NCBI GenBank assembly: GCA_963575745.1
Contig: CAUYUJ010003570.1
Coordinates: 520,053-584,052, forward strand
From: Prorocentrum cordatum
Lineage: Eukaryota; Sar; Dinophyceae; Prorocentrales; Prorocentraceae
DNA: 64,000 nucleotides
Direction of reading: 5' to 3'
Below, piece by piece: positions 29,983 to 40,381 of this stretch. The notes beneath the pieces were generated by a model. It had not been told where the DNA came from and ran no database searches. It saw only the letters and a list, made by a program, of their open reading frames with translations. A program made the translations under genes and the position numbers. Each line of letters opens with the position of its first letter. Position 1 is the first letter of the stretch.

Positions 29983-30157
29983 GGTTCACGACGACGCGTC
30001 GAGCGCAGCCGCGACGGCGGTGCGAGGCGCGCGCCCCCGCGGCTCACTCGGGTCGGCGGCACGGGCCGCGCGCGCAGCGAGGAACTGCTCCAATCGCTCG
30101 CTCTTGCAAGCCGCCCCCCGCGCGCGGCCAGACGAGACCCGCTCTGGCGCGGGGGTG

Positions 30158-30672
30158 CGCTGGCGGCCGCTTGGCGCTGCGGCGCGGGCGTCGGGGCGTG
30201 TCGTCGCCGTCGTTTTCGTCGTCGCTCCCGCTGTGCTCTGGCTCCCTTTCTTTCTGCTTGTCTCCTCTGCTGTTATTCTCTCCCTTTCCCGTGTCTCCTT
30301 TTTTGTTGCTCCGTTTCTGTCCTCCTCTGCTGCTTTCTCTGTTTCTGTTCGTTTTCTCTGTCTAGTTTTTTTGCCTCTGTGCTTTCCTCCTGTATTTTTC
30401 CCTCTCTGGCTTCTTGCCCCCCTTCCTCTCAGTCTCTTCTGTTTGTTTTCTGCCCCCCTCGAACAGTTTAACGACCTGCTCAGGTCGGGGCTCCCTTTCC
30501 CACTCGAGCAGTTTAACGACCTGCTCAGGTCGTGCTCGGGTCAGAGCTTGTCTGCCCGGAACGTGGGCGCAGCAATGCCGGTTCCTCGCCCCAGCGCGAG
30601 GCGTGCCCGCGTTCGTGCGAACGCTCTGAAGCTCTTCCGGGGGGCCCCGGGGATCTCCCTGGAAACTAGGCG
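30158..30672. other. Pyrimidine-rich junction with a duplicated hairpin sequence
   Basis: Not related to copy B. It begins with G/C-rich bases and then ~270 bp of C/T-rich sequence. It then has two 28-bp near-identical copies (30460-30487 and 30505-30532, 45 bp apart) containing the hairpin ACGACCTGCTCAGGTCG, and a GC-rich end just before hairpin 9. No gene is convincing. Confidence 0.65.
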
Positions 30673-30706
30673 CCGGCGGTAAACCGTCAACCTTGGTTAC
30701 CGCCGG
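30673..30706 (+). repeat. Module hairpin 9 (GTAA/TTAC type)
   Basis: Perfect arms, loop ACCGTCAACCTTGG; it marks the exact start of array 2. Confidence 0.9.
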
Positions 30707-31675
30707 GAGACTCGTAGAGCTTCCTAGCTCGACTTAAGTTGAGAAAACCGACAGCACCTACCAACATTCCGACTTATAGTCAATATTTTTTGACCTCTGA
30801 ATGCGACAGACGGACGCGTCTGATGTCTGCGAATCGACTTCTGTCATTACCAGCCCTGCAGCCCCCCTACAGCCCGAGTTAAGTGAAGAAAACCGACAGC
30901 AACTCTCAGGATGACTCGAACAATATTGTAGTTCCGCAGACCTAATTCTCGCAGCAGACTGAGTTCCGAGCTCTCGATTCGACAGGCGGACGCGACTGAT
31001 GTCTTCGAATCGATTCCTGTGACCAGCAGCACTGTAGCCCCCCCTCAGCGCGAGTTGAGTGAAGGAAACCGAGAGCACTTCTCTAGATGACTCGACCAAT
31101 ACGAATAGTTTCGCGATTCTAGATCGGGCAGCAGACCGAGTTCAGAGCTCTCGATTCAACAGACAAACGCAATTCATGATTCTGAATCGGTTTCTATGAA
31201 TATGAGCTCTGTAGCTGTCCTACAGCTCGAGTTAAGTACAGAAAACTGAGAGTTTCGTCAAGATAACTCGAATAATACGAATAGGTTTGCGGACCTAGCT
31301 CGGCTAACAGATCGAGTTCAGACCTCTGGATTCAACAGACGAACGCGCCTAACTATTCTACATCGATTAGCTGTGTTTACCAACTCTGTGGTTGTCCTAA
31401 AGCTCGAGTTATGTTCAGAAAACCGTCAACGCGTATCAAGATGACGCGAAACGGCCGATCCCGCCACAGTGCTTTTCGATAGTAATATTCACCCGATCGA
31501 GCTGAGATCAAGATGGCGAAAGGGAATGAGATCGAATATCACGGAAAAAAATACTAGAGCTCTAACGAATGTTCAAATTTCGAGAACAAAATTTTCAACT
31601 GACCACAAGTCAGCAAAAGTTCCGTCGAGATTTTTCGAGCCAACTAGCTCTCCAGCGCGCCGGAATTACTGGGCG
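30707..31675 (+). repeat. Type B module (variant start)
   Basis: Starts CTCGTAGAGCTTCCTAGCTC then GACTTAAGTTGAGAAAACC. It holds about four tandem units and the conserved tail at about 31450-31665. Confidence 0.8.
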
Positions 31676-31709
31676 CCGGCGGTAAACCGTCAACCTTGGT
31701 TACCGCCGG
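31676..31709 (+). repeat. Module hairpin 10 (GTAA/TTAC type)
   Basis: Perfect arms; 1,003 bp after hairpin 9. Confidence 0.9.
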
Positions 31710-32672
31710 GAAACTCGTAGAGCTTCCTAGCTCGACTTAAGTTGAGAAAACCGACAGCACCTAGCAACATTCCGACTCATAGTGAATATTTTTTTACCTC
31801 TGAATGCGACAGGCGGACGCGTCTGATGTCTGCGAATTGATTCCTGTGATTACCAGCCCTGCAGCCCCCCTACAGCCCGAGTTAAGTGCAGAAAACCGAC
31901 AGCAACTCTCAGGATGACTCGAACAATACAATGTTTCGCAGACCTAATTCGGGCAGCAGACCGAGTCCAGAGCTCTCGATTCGAGAGGCGGACGCGCCTG
32001 ATGTCTTCAAATCGATTCCTGTGACCACCAGCACTGTAGCCCCCCTCAGCGCGAGTTGAGTGAAGAAAACCGAGAGCACTTCTCAAGATGACTCGACCAA
32101 TACGAAAAGTTTCGTGATTCTAGATCGGGCAGCAGACCGAGTTCAGAGCTCTGGATTCGACAGACAAACGCAACTGATCATTCTGAATCGGTTCCTGTAT
32201 ATATCAGCCCTGTAGCTGTCATACAGCTCGAGTTAAGTACAGAAAACGGAGAGTTCCTGTCAAGATGACTCGAATAATACGAATAGGTTTGCAGACCTAG
32301 CTTGGCTGACAGGGCGAGTTCAGACCTCTGGATTCAACGGGTGAGCGCGCCTAATCATTCTACATCGATTAGCTGTGCTTACCAGCTCTGTAGCTGTCCT
32401 AATGCTCGAGTTATGCTCAGAAAACCGTCAGCGCGTATCAAGATGACTCAAAACGGCCGATCCCGCCACAGGGCTTTTCGATAGTAATATTCACCCGATC
32501 GAGCTGAGATCAAGATGGCGAGCGGGAATAAGATCGAATATCACAGAAAAAATACTAGAGCTCTAACGAATGTTCAAATTTTGAGAACAAAATTTTCAAC
32601 CGACCAAAAGTCAGCAAAAGTTCCGTCGAGATTTTTCTTGCCAACTAGCTCTCCAGCGCGCCGGAACTGGAA
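31710..32672 (+). repeat. Type B module (variant start)
   Basis: Near-duplicate of the preceding module in order and length (997 bp hairpin to hairpin), showing recent amplification of the whole module. Confidence 0.8.
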
Positions 32673-32705
32673 CCGGCGGTAAACCGTCAACCAGATTACC
32701 GCCGG
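32673..32705 (+). repeat. Module hairpin 11 (GTAA/TTAC type)
   Basis: Perfect arms; loop ends CCAGA instead of CCTTGG. The same loop form is seen at 43988, and both head type A' modules. Confidence 0.9.
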
Positions 32706-33073
32706 GGCCCTCGTAGAGCTCTTTTCTCGCAAGGCGCTGCTCGGCAAACATGCAGGCAGAGTCCGGAAGAAGACCCCAAAAAACTCGAAAATACACGTTT
32801 TTTATGTTTGTATCAAAGCACGGTTCCGCCAAGTGTTTTGATAGTAATACTGCAGCTACAGACCTCAGGATTCACTAGCGAACGCGAAATAACCCACTAC
32901 AGGTGCGAAAAATACCAGATTTCAAAACGAATGTTCAAATCTCTCACGAAGTTCGTCCAACCGACCCAAAGTTCGCACATTGTCCGTCGGGGCCGGGTCG
33001 GCCAACTAGCTGCACCCCGCGCCCGAATTCCTCTAGCTCATCGATGCCGAAGAGCTCTACGAGGTACTGGGCG
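32706..33073 (+). repeat. Type A' module
   Basis: Shares CCGCCAAGTGTTTTGATAGT with type A but differs elsewhere (GTAGAGCTCTTTTCTCG, CCACTACAGGTGCGAAAAAT). It ends GGAATTC-like bases, then ATCGATGCCGAAGAGCTCTA. Confidence 0.72.
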
Positions 33074-33107
33074 CCGGCGGTAAACCGTCAACCTTGGTTA
33101 CCGCCGG
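33074..33107 (+). repeat. Module hairpin 12 (GTAA/TTAC type)
   Basis: Perfect arms. Confidence 0.9.
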
Positions 33108-34065
33108 GAGACTCATAGAGCTTCCTAGCTCGACTTAAATTGAGAAAACCGACAGCACCTACCAACATTCCGACTTATAGTGAATATTTTTTGACCTCTG
33201 AATGCGACAGGCGGGCGCGTTTGATGTCTGCGAATCGACTTCTGTCATTACCAGCCCTGCAGCCCCCCTACAGCCCGAGATAAGTGCAGAAAACCGACAG
33301 CACCTCTCAGGATGACTCGAACAATAGAGTAGTTTCGCAGACCTAATTCGGGCAGCAGACCGAGTTACGAGCTCTGGGTTCGACAGGCGGACGCGCCTGA
33401 TGTCTTCGAATCGATTTATGTGACCACCAGCACTGTGGCCCCTCTCAGCGCGAGTTGAGTGAAGAAAACCGAGAGCACTTCTCAGGATGACTCGACCAAT
33501 ACGAATAGTTTCGCAATTCTAGATCGGGCAGCAGACCGAGTTCAGAGCTCTGGATTCGACAGACAAACGCAACTGATGATTCTGAATCGCTTTCTGTAAA
33601 TATCATCCCTGTAGCTGTCCTACAGCTCGAGTTAAGTACAGAAAACCGAGAGTTCCTGTCGAGATGACTCGAATAATACGAATAGGTTTGCGGACCTAGC
33701 TCGGCAAACAGACCGATTTCAGACCTCTGGATTCAACAGGCGAACGCGCCTAATCATTCTACATCGAATAGCTGTGCTTACCAGCTCTGTAGCTGTCCTA
33801 AAGCTCGAGTTATCTTCAGAAAACCGTCAGCGCGTGTCAAGATGACTCAAAACGGACGATCCCGCCACCGTGCTTTTCGATAGTAATATTCACCCGATCG
33901 AGCTGGGATCAAGACGAGCGGGAATAAGATCGAATATCACGGGAAAAAATACTAGAGCTCTAACGAATGGTCAAGTTTCGAGAACAAAATTTTCAACCGA
34001 CCAAAAGTCACCAAAAGTTCCGTCGAGATTTTTCTTGCCAACTAGCTCTCCAGCGCGCCGGAATT
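33108..34065 (+). repeat. Type B module (variant start)
   Basis: Same order as 30707-31675, with the tail at about 33845-34065. Confidence 0.78.
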
Positions 34066-34201
34066 ACTCTTAAGCTTCCAGCAACTAGCTTAGGGAAGCT
34101 CTACGAGTCATTACTCTTAAGCTTCCAGCAACTAGCTTAGGGAAGCTCTACGAGTCACTTTTAGCTTCCAGCAATAACTTGCACAGGGAAGCTCTACGAG
34201 T
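34066..34201 (+). repeat. Three mini foldbacks in a row
   Basis: Units at 34066-34108, 34113-34155 and 34157-34201. Each pairs AGCTTCC with GGAAGCT and ends CTCTACGAGT. The first two are almost identical and follow ATTACTC, so the mini foldback can itself duplicate in tandem. Confidence 0.78.
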
Positions 34202-34439
34202 TACTCTTCTGAAGCTCTTGTGAAGGGCTGCCAGCGACGCTGCCGCGCGTGCCTGCACGCGTGCGGGCACGCCTGAACGGGTGCCGGAAGCGCCCCCGGA
34301 CCCGCTGCCGGCTCAGGCAAGTCGCTGCGAGGATCCTGGAGCGGCGGAGGTGGGCGTCTTCCCGTCACCACTCAACCCCGGCTTCTTCTCTGAAACCCTC
34401 AGCTCTCCAAGGAGCTATCCGGGAAGTTGTCACTGGGCG
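34202..34439 (+). repeat. GC-rich spacer related to 4620-4830
   Basis: Contains GCGTGCCTGCACGCGTGCGG and a TCTCCAAGGAGCTATCCGGG end similar to the array 1 spacer. No gene. Confidence 0.5.
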
Positions 34440-34473
34440 CCGGCGGTAAACCGTCAACCTTGGTTACCGCCGG
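34440..34473 (+). repeat. Module hairpin 13 (GTAA/TTAC type)
   Basis: Perfect arms. Confidence 0.9.
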
Positions 34474-35123
34474 GAGACTCGTAGAGCTTCCTTGCTTTTA
34501 CTGTAGCCTCCCCCCGCCCGAGTCGAGTGCAGAAACCGAGTACAGAAGACGACTCGAACAATACGAATAGTTTCGCGTTTCTAGATCGGGCAGCAAACCG
34601 AGTTCAGAGCTCTGGATTCAAGAGACAAATGGGACTGATGATTCTGAATCGGTTTCTGTAAGTAACAGCTCTGTAGCTGTCCTACAGCTCGAGTTAAGTA
34701 CAGAAAACCGAGAGCGTCTATCAAGATGACTCGAATAATACGAATAGTTTTGCGGACCTAGCTCGTCTAGCAGACCGAGTTCAGACCTCTGGATTCAACA
34801 GGCGAACGCGCCTGGTCATTCTCAATCGATTAGCTGTGCTCACCAGCTCTGTAGCTGTCCTGAACTCGAGTTATGTTCAGAGAACCGTCATCGCGTGTCA
34901 AGATGACTCGAAACGGCCGATCCCGCCACAGGGTATTTGGCAGTAAGAGGTACCCGATCGAGCTGAGATCAAGATGGCGAGCGGGAATAAGATCGAATTT
35001 CACAGGAAAAAAATAGAGCTCTAACGAATGTTCAAATTTCGAAAAAAAATTCAACCGACCAAAAGTCAGCAAAAGTTCCGTCGAGATTTTTCTTGCCAAC
35101 TAGCTCTCCAGCGCGCCGGAATT
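34474..35123 (+). repeat. Short type B module
   Basis: About two tandem units and the conserved tail (about 34905-35115). Confidence 0.75.
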
Positions 35124-35162
35124 ACTCTTAAGCTTCCAGCAACTTAGGGAAGCTCTACGAGT
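35124..35162 (+). repeat. Mini foldback sequence
   Basis: ACTCTTAAGCTTCC ... GGGAAGCTCTACGAGT with a shortened loop. Confidence 0.72.
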
Positions 35163-35276
35163 CACATTGTCCGCCTCGGCCGGGTGGGCCAACTAGCTCC
35201 ACCCCGCGCCGGAATTCCTCTAGCTCATCGATGCCGAAGAGCTCTACGAGGTATTCCTCTAGCTCATCGACTGGCG

Positions 35277-35309
35277 CCGGCGGTGAACCGTCAACCTGGT
35301 CACCACCGG
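35277..35309 (+). repeat. Module hairpin 14 (GTGA/TCAC, one mismatch)
   Basis: Right arm is TCACCACCGG; heads the only full type A module in array 2. Confidence 0.85.
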
Positions 35310-35599
35310 GAACCTCGTAGAGCTCCTAACACGCGTAAGAGCGCTCAGTATCAAAAGAGAGGCCTTCTGGAAGCATTTCTCGGAAAAGAGGAAACATGAT
35401 TTTTTTCATGCCGACATAAAGTTGGTTCCGCCAAGTGTTTTGATAGTAAAAGTGCATCTAGGGAGCTCATATTAAGACACTGAGGCCCTCATAGTCGTCT
35501 ACAGGTGCGAAAAACCTGCTTTCTCACAAAATAAATGGTCAAATATCTTTCAAAAAAAATCAAAAAACCTCCGTCTCGGCCGGGTGGGCCAACTGGGCG
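35310..35599 (+). repeat. Type A module
   Basis: Carries CTTCTGGAAGCATTTCTCGG and CCAAGTGTTTTGATAGTAAA. As in array 1, it goes with the GTGA-type hairpin. Confidence 0.75.
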
Positions 35600-35633
35600 C
35601 CGGCGGTAAACCGTCAACCTTTGTTACCGCCGG
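35600..35633 (+). repeat. Module hairpin 15 (GTAA/TTAC type)
   Basis: Perfect arms, loop ACCGTCAACCTTTG. Confidence 0.9.
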
Positions 35634-36639
35634 GGACTCGTAGAGCTTCCTGACAACATATAATGTAGAAAAAAACACAGAAAAAATAGTTTTCCAGCCT
35701 AAGCAATTTTACGTGCGAAAATCGACAGCACCTCTCAAGATGACTCGAATAATACGAATAGTTTGGCAAACCTAACTCGAGTGTCAGACCGAGTTCAGAC
35801 CTCTGCATGCGACAGGTGGACGCGTCTGATGTCTGCGAATCGAATTCTGCGATTACCAGCCCAACAGCCCCCCCTACAGCCCGAGTTAAGTGCAGGAAAC
35901 CGACAGCACCTGTCAGGATGACTCGAACAATGCGAATATTTTCGCAGACCTAGTTCGGGCAGCAGACAGAGTTCGAAGCTCTGGATTCGAAAGGCGGACG
36001 CGCCTGATGTCTCCGAATCGATTCTAGTGATTACCAGCCATGCAGCTGCCCTACAGCCCGAGTTAAGTGCAGAGAACCAACAGCATCTCTCAAGATAACT
36101 CGAACAATACAAATAGTTTTTACGATTCTAGATCGGGCAGCAGACCGAGTTCAGAGCTCTGGAGTCAACAGAGAAGGGCCACTGATGATTCTGAATCAGA
36201 TCAGAAAACCCAGAGCGTCTCTCAAGATAACTCGAATTATACGAATAGGTTTGCGAACCTAGCTCGGCTAGCAGACCGAGTTCAGACCTCTGGGTTCAAC
36301 AGGCGAACGCGCCTGATTATTCTGAATCGATTAGCTGTGCTTACCAGCTCTGTACCTGTCCTGAAGCTCGAGTTATCTTGAGAAAACCGTCACCGCGTGA
36401 CAAGCTGACCCGAAACGGGCGATCCCGCCGCAGTGCTTTTTGGCAGTAAAAGGTACCCGATCGAGCTCAGATCAAGATGGCGAGCGGGGATAAGATCGAA
36501 TATCACGGGAAAAAATACTAGAGCTCTAACGAATGGTTGAATTTCGGGATTCGAATTTTCAACCGACCAAAAGTCATCAAAATGTCCGTCGAGATTTTTC
36601 TTGCCAACTAGCTCTCCAGCGCCCCGGAATTACTGGGCG
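35634..36639 (+). repeat. Type B module
   Basis: Start CTCGTAGAGCTTCCTGACAA, tandem units, tail at about 36405-36635. Confidence 0.78.
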
Positions 36640-36673
36640 CCGGCGGTAAACCGTCAAACTTTGTTACCGCCGG
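36640..36673 (+). repeat. Module hairpin 16 (GTAA/TTAC type)
   Basis: Perfect arms; loop ACCGTCAAACTTTG. Confidence 0.9.
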
Positions 36674-37818
36674 GGGACTCGTAGAGCTTTCTGACAACAT
36701 ATAATGTATAAAAAACTCAAAAAAAAATTCAGCCCAAGCAGTTTCAAACCTCTCGGATGCAACAGCCGAACGCCCCCGATGCTTCTGGATTCTCTTCTGC
36801 ACGAGCTCTGTAGCTCTCCTACAGCCCGAGTTACGTGCGAAAATCGACAGCACCTCTCAAGATGACTCGAATAATACGAATAGTTTGGCAAACCTAGCTC
36901 GAGTGTCAGACCGAGTTCAGACCTCTGCATGCGACAGGTGGACGCATCTGATGTCTGCGAATCGACTCCTGTGATTACCAGCCCAACAGCCCCCCTACAG
37001 CCCGAGTTAAGTGCAGGAAACCGACAGCACCTGTCAGGATGACTCGAACAATGCGAATATTTTCGCAGACCTAGTTCGGGCAGCAGACAGAGTTCGAAGC
37101 TCTGGATTCGAAAGGCGGACGCGCCTGATGTCTCCGAATCGATTCTAGTTATTACCAGCCATGCAGCTGCCCTACAGCCCGAGTTAAGTGCAGAGAACCA
37201 ACAGCATCTCTTAGGATAACTCGAACAATACGAATAGTTTTTGCGAGTCTAGATCGGGCAGCAGACCGAGTTCAGAGCTCAAAAGTCAACAGACAAGGGC
37301 CACTGATGATTCTGAATCAGATTCTGTACGTATCAGCTCTGCACTGTCCTTTAGCTCGAGTTAAGTACAGAAAACCCAGAGCGACTCTCAAGATAACTCG
37401 AATAATACGAATAGGTTTGCGAACCTAGCTCGGCTAGCAGACCGAGTTCAGACCTCTGGGTTCAACAGGCGAACGCGCCTGATTATTCTGAATCGATTAG
37501 TTGGATTAACCAGCTCTGTACCTGTCCTGAAGCTCGAGTTATCTTGAGAAACCGTCACTGCGTGACAAGCTGACCCGAGACTAGCGATCCCGCCGCAGTG
37601 CTTTTTGGCAGTAAAAGGTACCCGATCGAGCTGAGATCAAGATGGCGAGCGGGAATAAGATCGAATATCACAGGAAAAAATACTAGAGCTCTAACGAATG
37701 GTTGAATTTCGAGAACCGAATTTTCCAAAAGTCATGAAAATGTCCGTCGAGATTTTTCTTGCCAACTAGCTCTCCGGCGCCCCGGAATTACTCTTAAGCT
37801 TCCAGCAATGACTGGGCG
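36674..37818 (+). repeat. Type B module
   Basis: Near-duplicate of the preceding module. The tail at about 37570-37785 is followed by half a mini foldback (ACTCTTAAGCTTCCAGCAA). Confidence 0.78.
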
Positions 37819-37852
37819 TCGGCGGTGAACCGTCAACCTTTGTTACCACCGG
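37819..37852 (+). repeat. Module hairpin 17 (mixed arms)
   Basis: Left arm GTGA-type, right arm TTAC-type (TCGGCGGTGA / TTACCACCGG): a G-T wobble plus one inner mismatch and an end mismatch. The only mixed copy. Confidence 0.82.
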
Positions 37853-38180
37853 GGACTCGTAGAGCTTTCTGACAACATATGATGTAGAAAAAATTGCAAA
37901 GAAAAAATAGTTTTTCAGCCTAAGCAATTTCAAACCTCTCGGATGCAACAGCCGAACGCCCCCGATGCTTCTGGATTCTCTTCTGTACGAGCTCTGTAGC
38001 TCTCCTACAGCCCGAGTTACGTGCGCAAATCGACAGCACCTCTCAGATGACTCGAACAATACGAATAGTTTGGCAAACCTAGCTCGAGTGTCAGACCGAG
38101 TTTAGACCTCTGCATGCGACAAATCGACGCGTCTGATGTCTGCAAATCGACTTCTGTGATTACCAGCCCAACAGCCCACG
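37853..38180 (+). repeat. Type B module, truncated
   Basis: Starts normally, carries about one and a half tandem units, and is cut by an inverted block. Confidence 0.7.
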
Positions 38181-38870
38181 AAGTTTTCCGGTGTGTGTTC
38201 TCTTTGCTCTCCGGGTTTTGGACGCTACAAAAATTGGGTGGTTTTGCGATTTTTTAAAAGATATTTAACAATTTATTTTAAGAGAGCAGATTTTTACTCC
38301 GAGCATTGACATACCGTAGAGCTCTTCGGCAAAGAGCTAAGAGGAATTCGGGCGCAGGGCGAAGCTAGTTGGCGGCGAAACGAGAGAATGTGGTAACCTG
38401 GGGTCGGTGTTTTTCATTTTATGCAAAAGTTTGAAGTTCGTTTTCAGAAATGAGATTTTTATTCTCTCGCTTTGGAAGTTTCCCTCACGTGTTCGGAGGA
38501 GCGCTGTGTAAGAAGAGAGCTCTAGCCCGACGGTAACTTGGTTGACGGCACACCGCCGGTCCCCAGTATTAATTTTGTTCCCTGAGCAGCTCAGCCTTCT
38601 AGAACCATTTTTAGTACCAGTTTACTTAGAGGAACCGACTTCAGGTTACCTCCGAAAAATATTAACTTCAAGTTCTTGTAGAGAAGCCCCGAGTGATATC
38701 CCTTTGATTATGAGCTCTCTTACGGATGCAAGGAGCTCTACGAGGTTTCCGGCGGTGACCAGATTGACGGTTCACCGCCGGCGCCAGTTCCGGGGCGCTG
38801 CAGAGCTAGTTCGCAAGAAAAATCTCGACAGACATTTTGATGACTTTTGATCGGTTGAAAATTCGAATCC
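38181..38870 (-). repeat. Inverted block with two hairpins
   Basis: Reverse complement of array modules: the junction phrase (CTCCGGGTTTTGGACGCTAC), a type A-like end, a degenerate hairpin at about 38531-38569 and a good hairpin at 38749-38781. It shares its centre with the inverted piece at 1951-2262. Confidence 0.7.
38749..38781 (-). repeat. Module hairpin 18, inverted (GTGA/TCAC type)
   Basis: On the minus strand it reads CCGGCGGTGA...TCACCGCCGG with loop ACCGTCAATCTGG. Confidence 0.88.
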
Positions 38871-38935
38871 CGAAATTCAACCATGAGCGCCCAAAACCCC
38901 GATAGCGAAGGGAACACACGCCAGATAACTGGGTG

Positions 38936-38968
38936 CCGGCGGTAAACCGTCAACCAGGTTACCGCCGG
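38936..38968 (+). repeat. Module hairpin 19 (GTAA/TTAC type)
   Basis: Perfect arms; loop ACCGTCAACCAGG. It follows a decayed junction phrase (CCAAAACCCCGATAGCGAAG). Confidence 0.88.
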
Positions 38969-39097
38969 GCACATCGTAGAGCTCTTTTCTTGCACAGGGC
39001 TCCAGAAAAAAATCAACAGCAGGTGGGCCATATCTTGCTACAGGGGATAGAATTCTCAGTTCTAAAAATAAACTTCAAAATTTTGCATAACTGGGCG
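38969..39097 (+). repeat. Short type A' module
   Basis: About 130 bp; begins like 32706 (GTAGAGCTCTTTTCTTGC) and is otherwise much shortened. Confidence 0.55.
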
Positions 39098-39131
39098 CCG
39101 GCGGTAAACCGTCAACCTTTGTTACCGCCGG
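39098..39131 (+). repeat. Module hairpin 20 (GTAA/TTAC type)
   Basis: Perfect arms. Confidence 0.9.
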
Positions 39132-39967
39132 GGGACTCGTAGAGCTTCCTGACAACATATAATGTCGAAAAAAATTGCAGAGATCGAAAAGTTTTTCAGC
39201 CCAACTCGAGTATCAGACCGAGTTCAGACCTCTGAATGCGACAGACGGACGCGTCTGACGTCTCCGAATCGATTCCTGTGATTACCCGCCCTGCAGCCTC
39301 CCTACAGCCCAGTTAAGTGCAGAACGCCGACAGTAGCTCTCAAGATGACTGGAAGAATACGAACAGTTTCGTGATTCTGGATCGCGCAGCAGACCGAGTT
39401 CAGAGCTCTGGATTCGACAGACAAACGCGACTGATGATTCTGAATCGGTTTCTGTAACTATCAGCCCTGTAGCTGTCCTATAGCTCGAGTTAAGTACAGG
39501 AAACCGAGAGCGCCTATCAAGATGATTCGAATAATACGAATAGGTTTGCGGACCTGGCTCGGCTAGCAGACCGAGTTCAGACCTCTGGTTGGAACAGCCG
39601 AACGCGCCTGATGATTCTGAGCCGATCAGGCGTGCTTACCAGCTCTGTAGCTGTCCTATATCTCGAGTTTAGTTCAGAATACCGACAGTGCGAATCAAGA
39701 TGACTTGAATAATACGAATAGGTTTGCGGACCTAGCTCGGATAGCAAACCGAGTTCAGAGCTCTGGATTCAAGAGGCGAACGCACTAAATCATTCTACAT
39801 CGATTAGCTGTGCTTACCAGCTCTGCAGCTGTCCTATTGCTCGAGTTAAGTACAAAATACCGACAACGCGTATCAAGATGACTCGAAACGGCCGATCCCG
39901 CCAGTGTGCTTTTTGGCAGTAAAAGATACCCGATCGAGCTGAGATCAAGATGACAAGCGGGAATGGG
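39132..39967 (+). repeat. Type B module, tail truncated
   Basis: Four tandem units. The tail starts (GATCGAGCTGAGATCAAGAT) but stops at GGGATAGTGAAGCTCTACGA, where a mini-foldback right end joins. Confidence 0.72.
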
Positions 39968-40347
39968 ATAGTGAAGCTCTACGAGCCACAGTTTCGCAAT
40001 CCAGTGCGAGTATCAGACCGGGTGCAGACCTCTCAATGCGATAGGCGGACGCGTCTGATGTCTGCGAACCGACGCATGTGACTACCAGCCCTGCAGCCCT
40101 CCTACAGCCCGACCTAAGTGCAGAAAACCGACAGCATCACTCAGGATGACTCGACTATTTTTTAGTTTCGCGGACCTATTTCGAGCAGCAGACCAAGTTC
40201 TGAGGTTTGCAGACCTAGCTCGGCTAGCAGACCGAGTTCAGACCTCTGGATGCAACAGTCGAACGCGCCTGATGATTCTGAATGCGATAGATGTGCTGAC
40301 CAGCTCTGTAGCTGCCCTACAGCTCGAGTTAAGTAGAAAACTGGGCG
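39968..40347 (+). repeat. Type B fragment without a heading hairpin
   Basis: Opens with GAAGCTCTACGAG and contains two partial tandem units, ending directly at hairpin 21. Confidence 0.65.
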
Positions 40348-40381
40348 CCGGCGGTAAACCGCCAACCTTGGTTACCGCCGG
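40348..40381 (+). repeat. Module hairpin 21 (GTAA/TTAC type)
   Basis: Perfect arms; loop has ACCGCCAACC. Confidence 0.9.

Larger units (their letters stand above)
5258..30157 (-). mobile_element. Giant Helitron-like element, copy A (interrupted by a LINE)
   Basis: Rolling-circle transposon encoding a Rep nuclease-Pif1 helicase protein with a C-terminal ubiquitin-specific protease domain. The left (3') part is a CA-rich tract holding two 82-bp-type foldbacks; the right part is the coding region. The left boundary is taken at CTTGGAAGCGTCCAAAACCC, matched at the left end of copy B (44211). The right limit is where homology to copy B stops (about 30157, against 62655 in B). Removing the inserted LINE and one TSD copy leaves about 18.7 kb, matching the ~18.4 kb homologous span of copy B. 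Canonical TC/CTRR Helitron ends were not found, so the termini are tentative. The coding part has frameshifts, one stop and a lost helicase motif III, so the copy is probably inactive. Confidence 0.75.

Noticed and set aside
5258-30157. Canonical Helitron ends (5' TC and 3' CTRR after a hairpin)
   Set aside because: No such pair was found at the homology limits of either copy; the ends are left as tentative.
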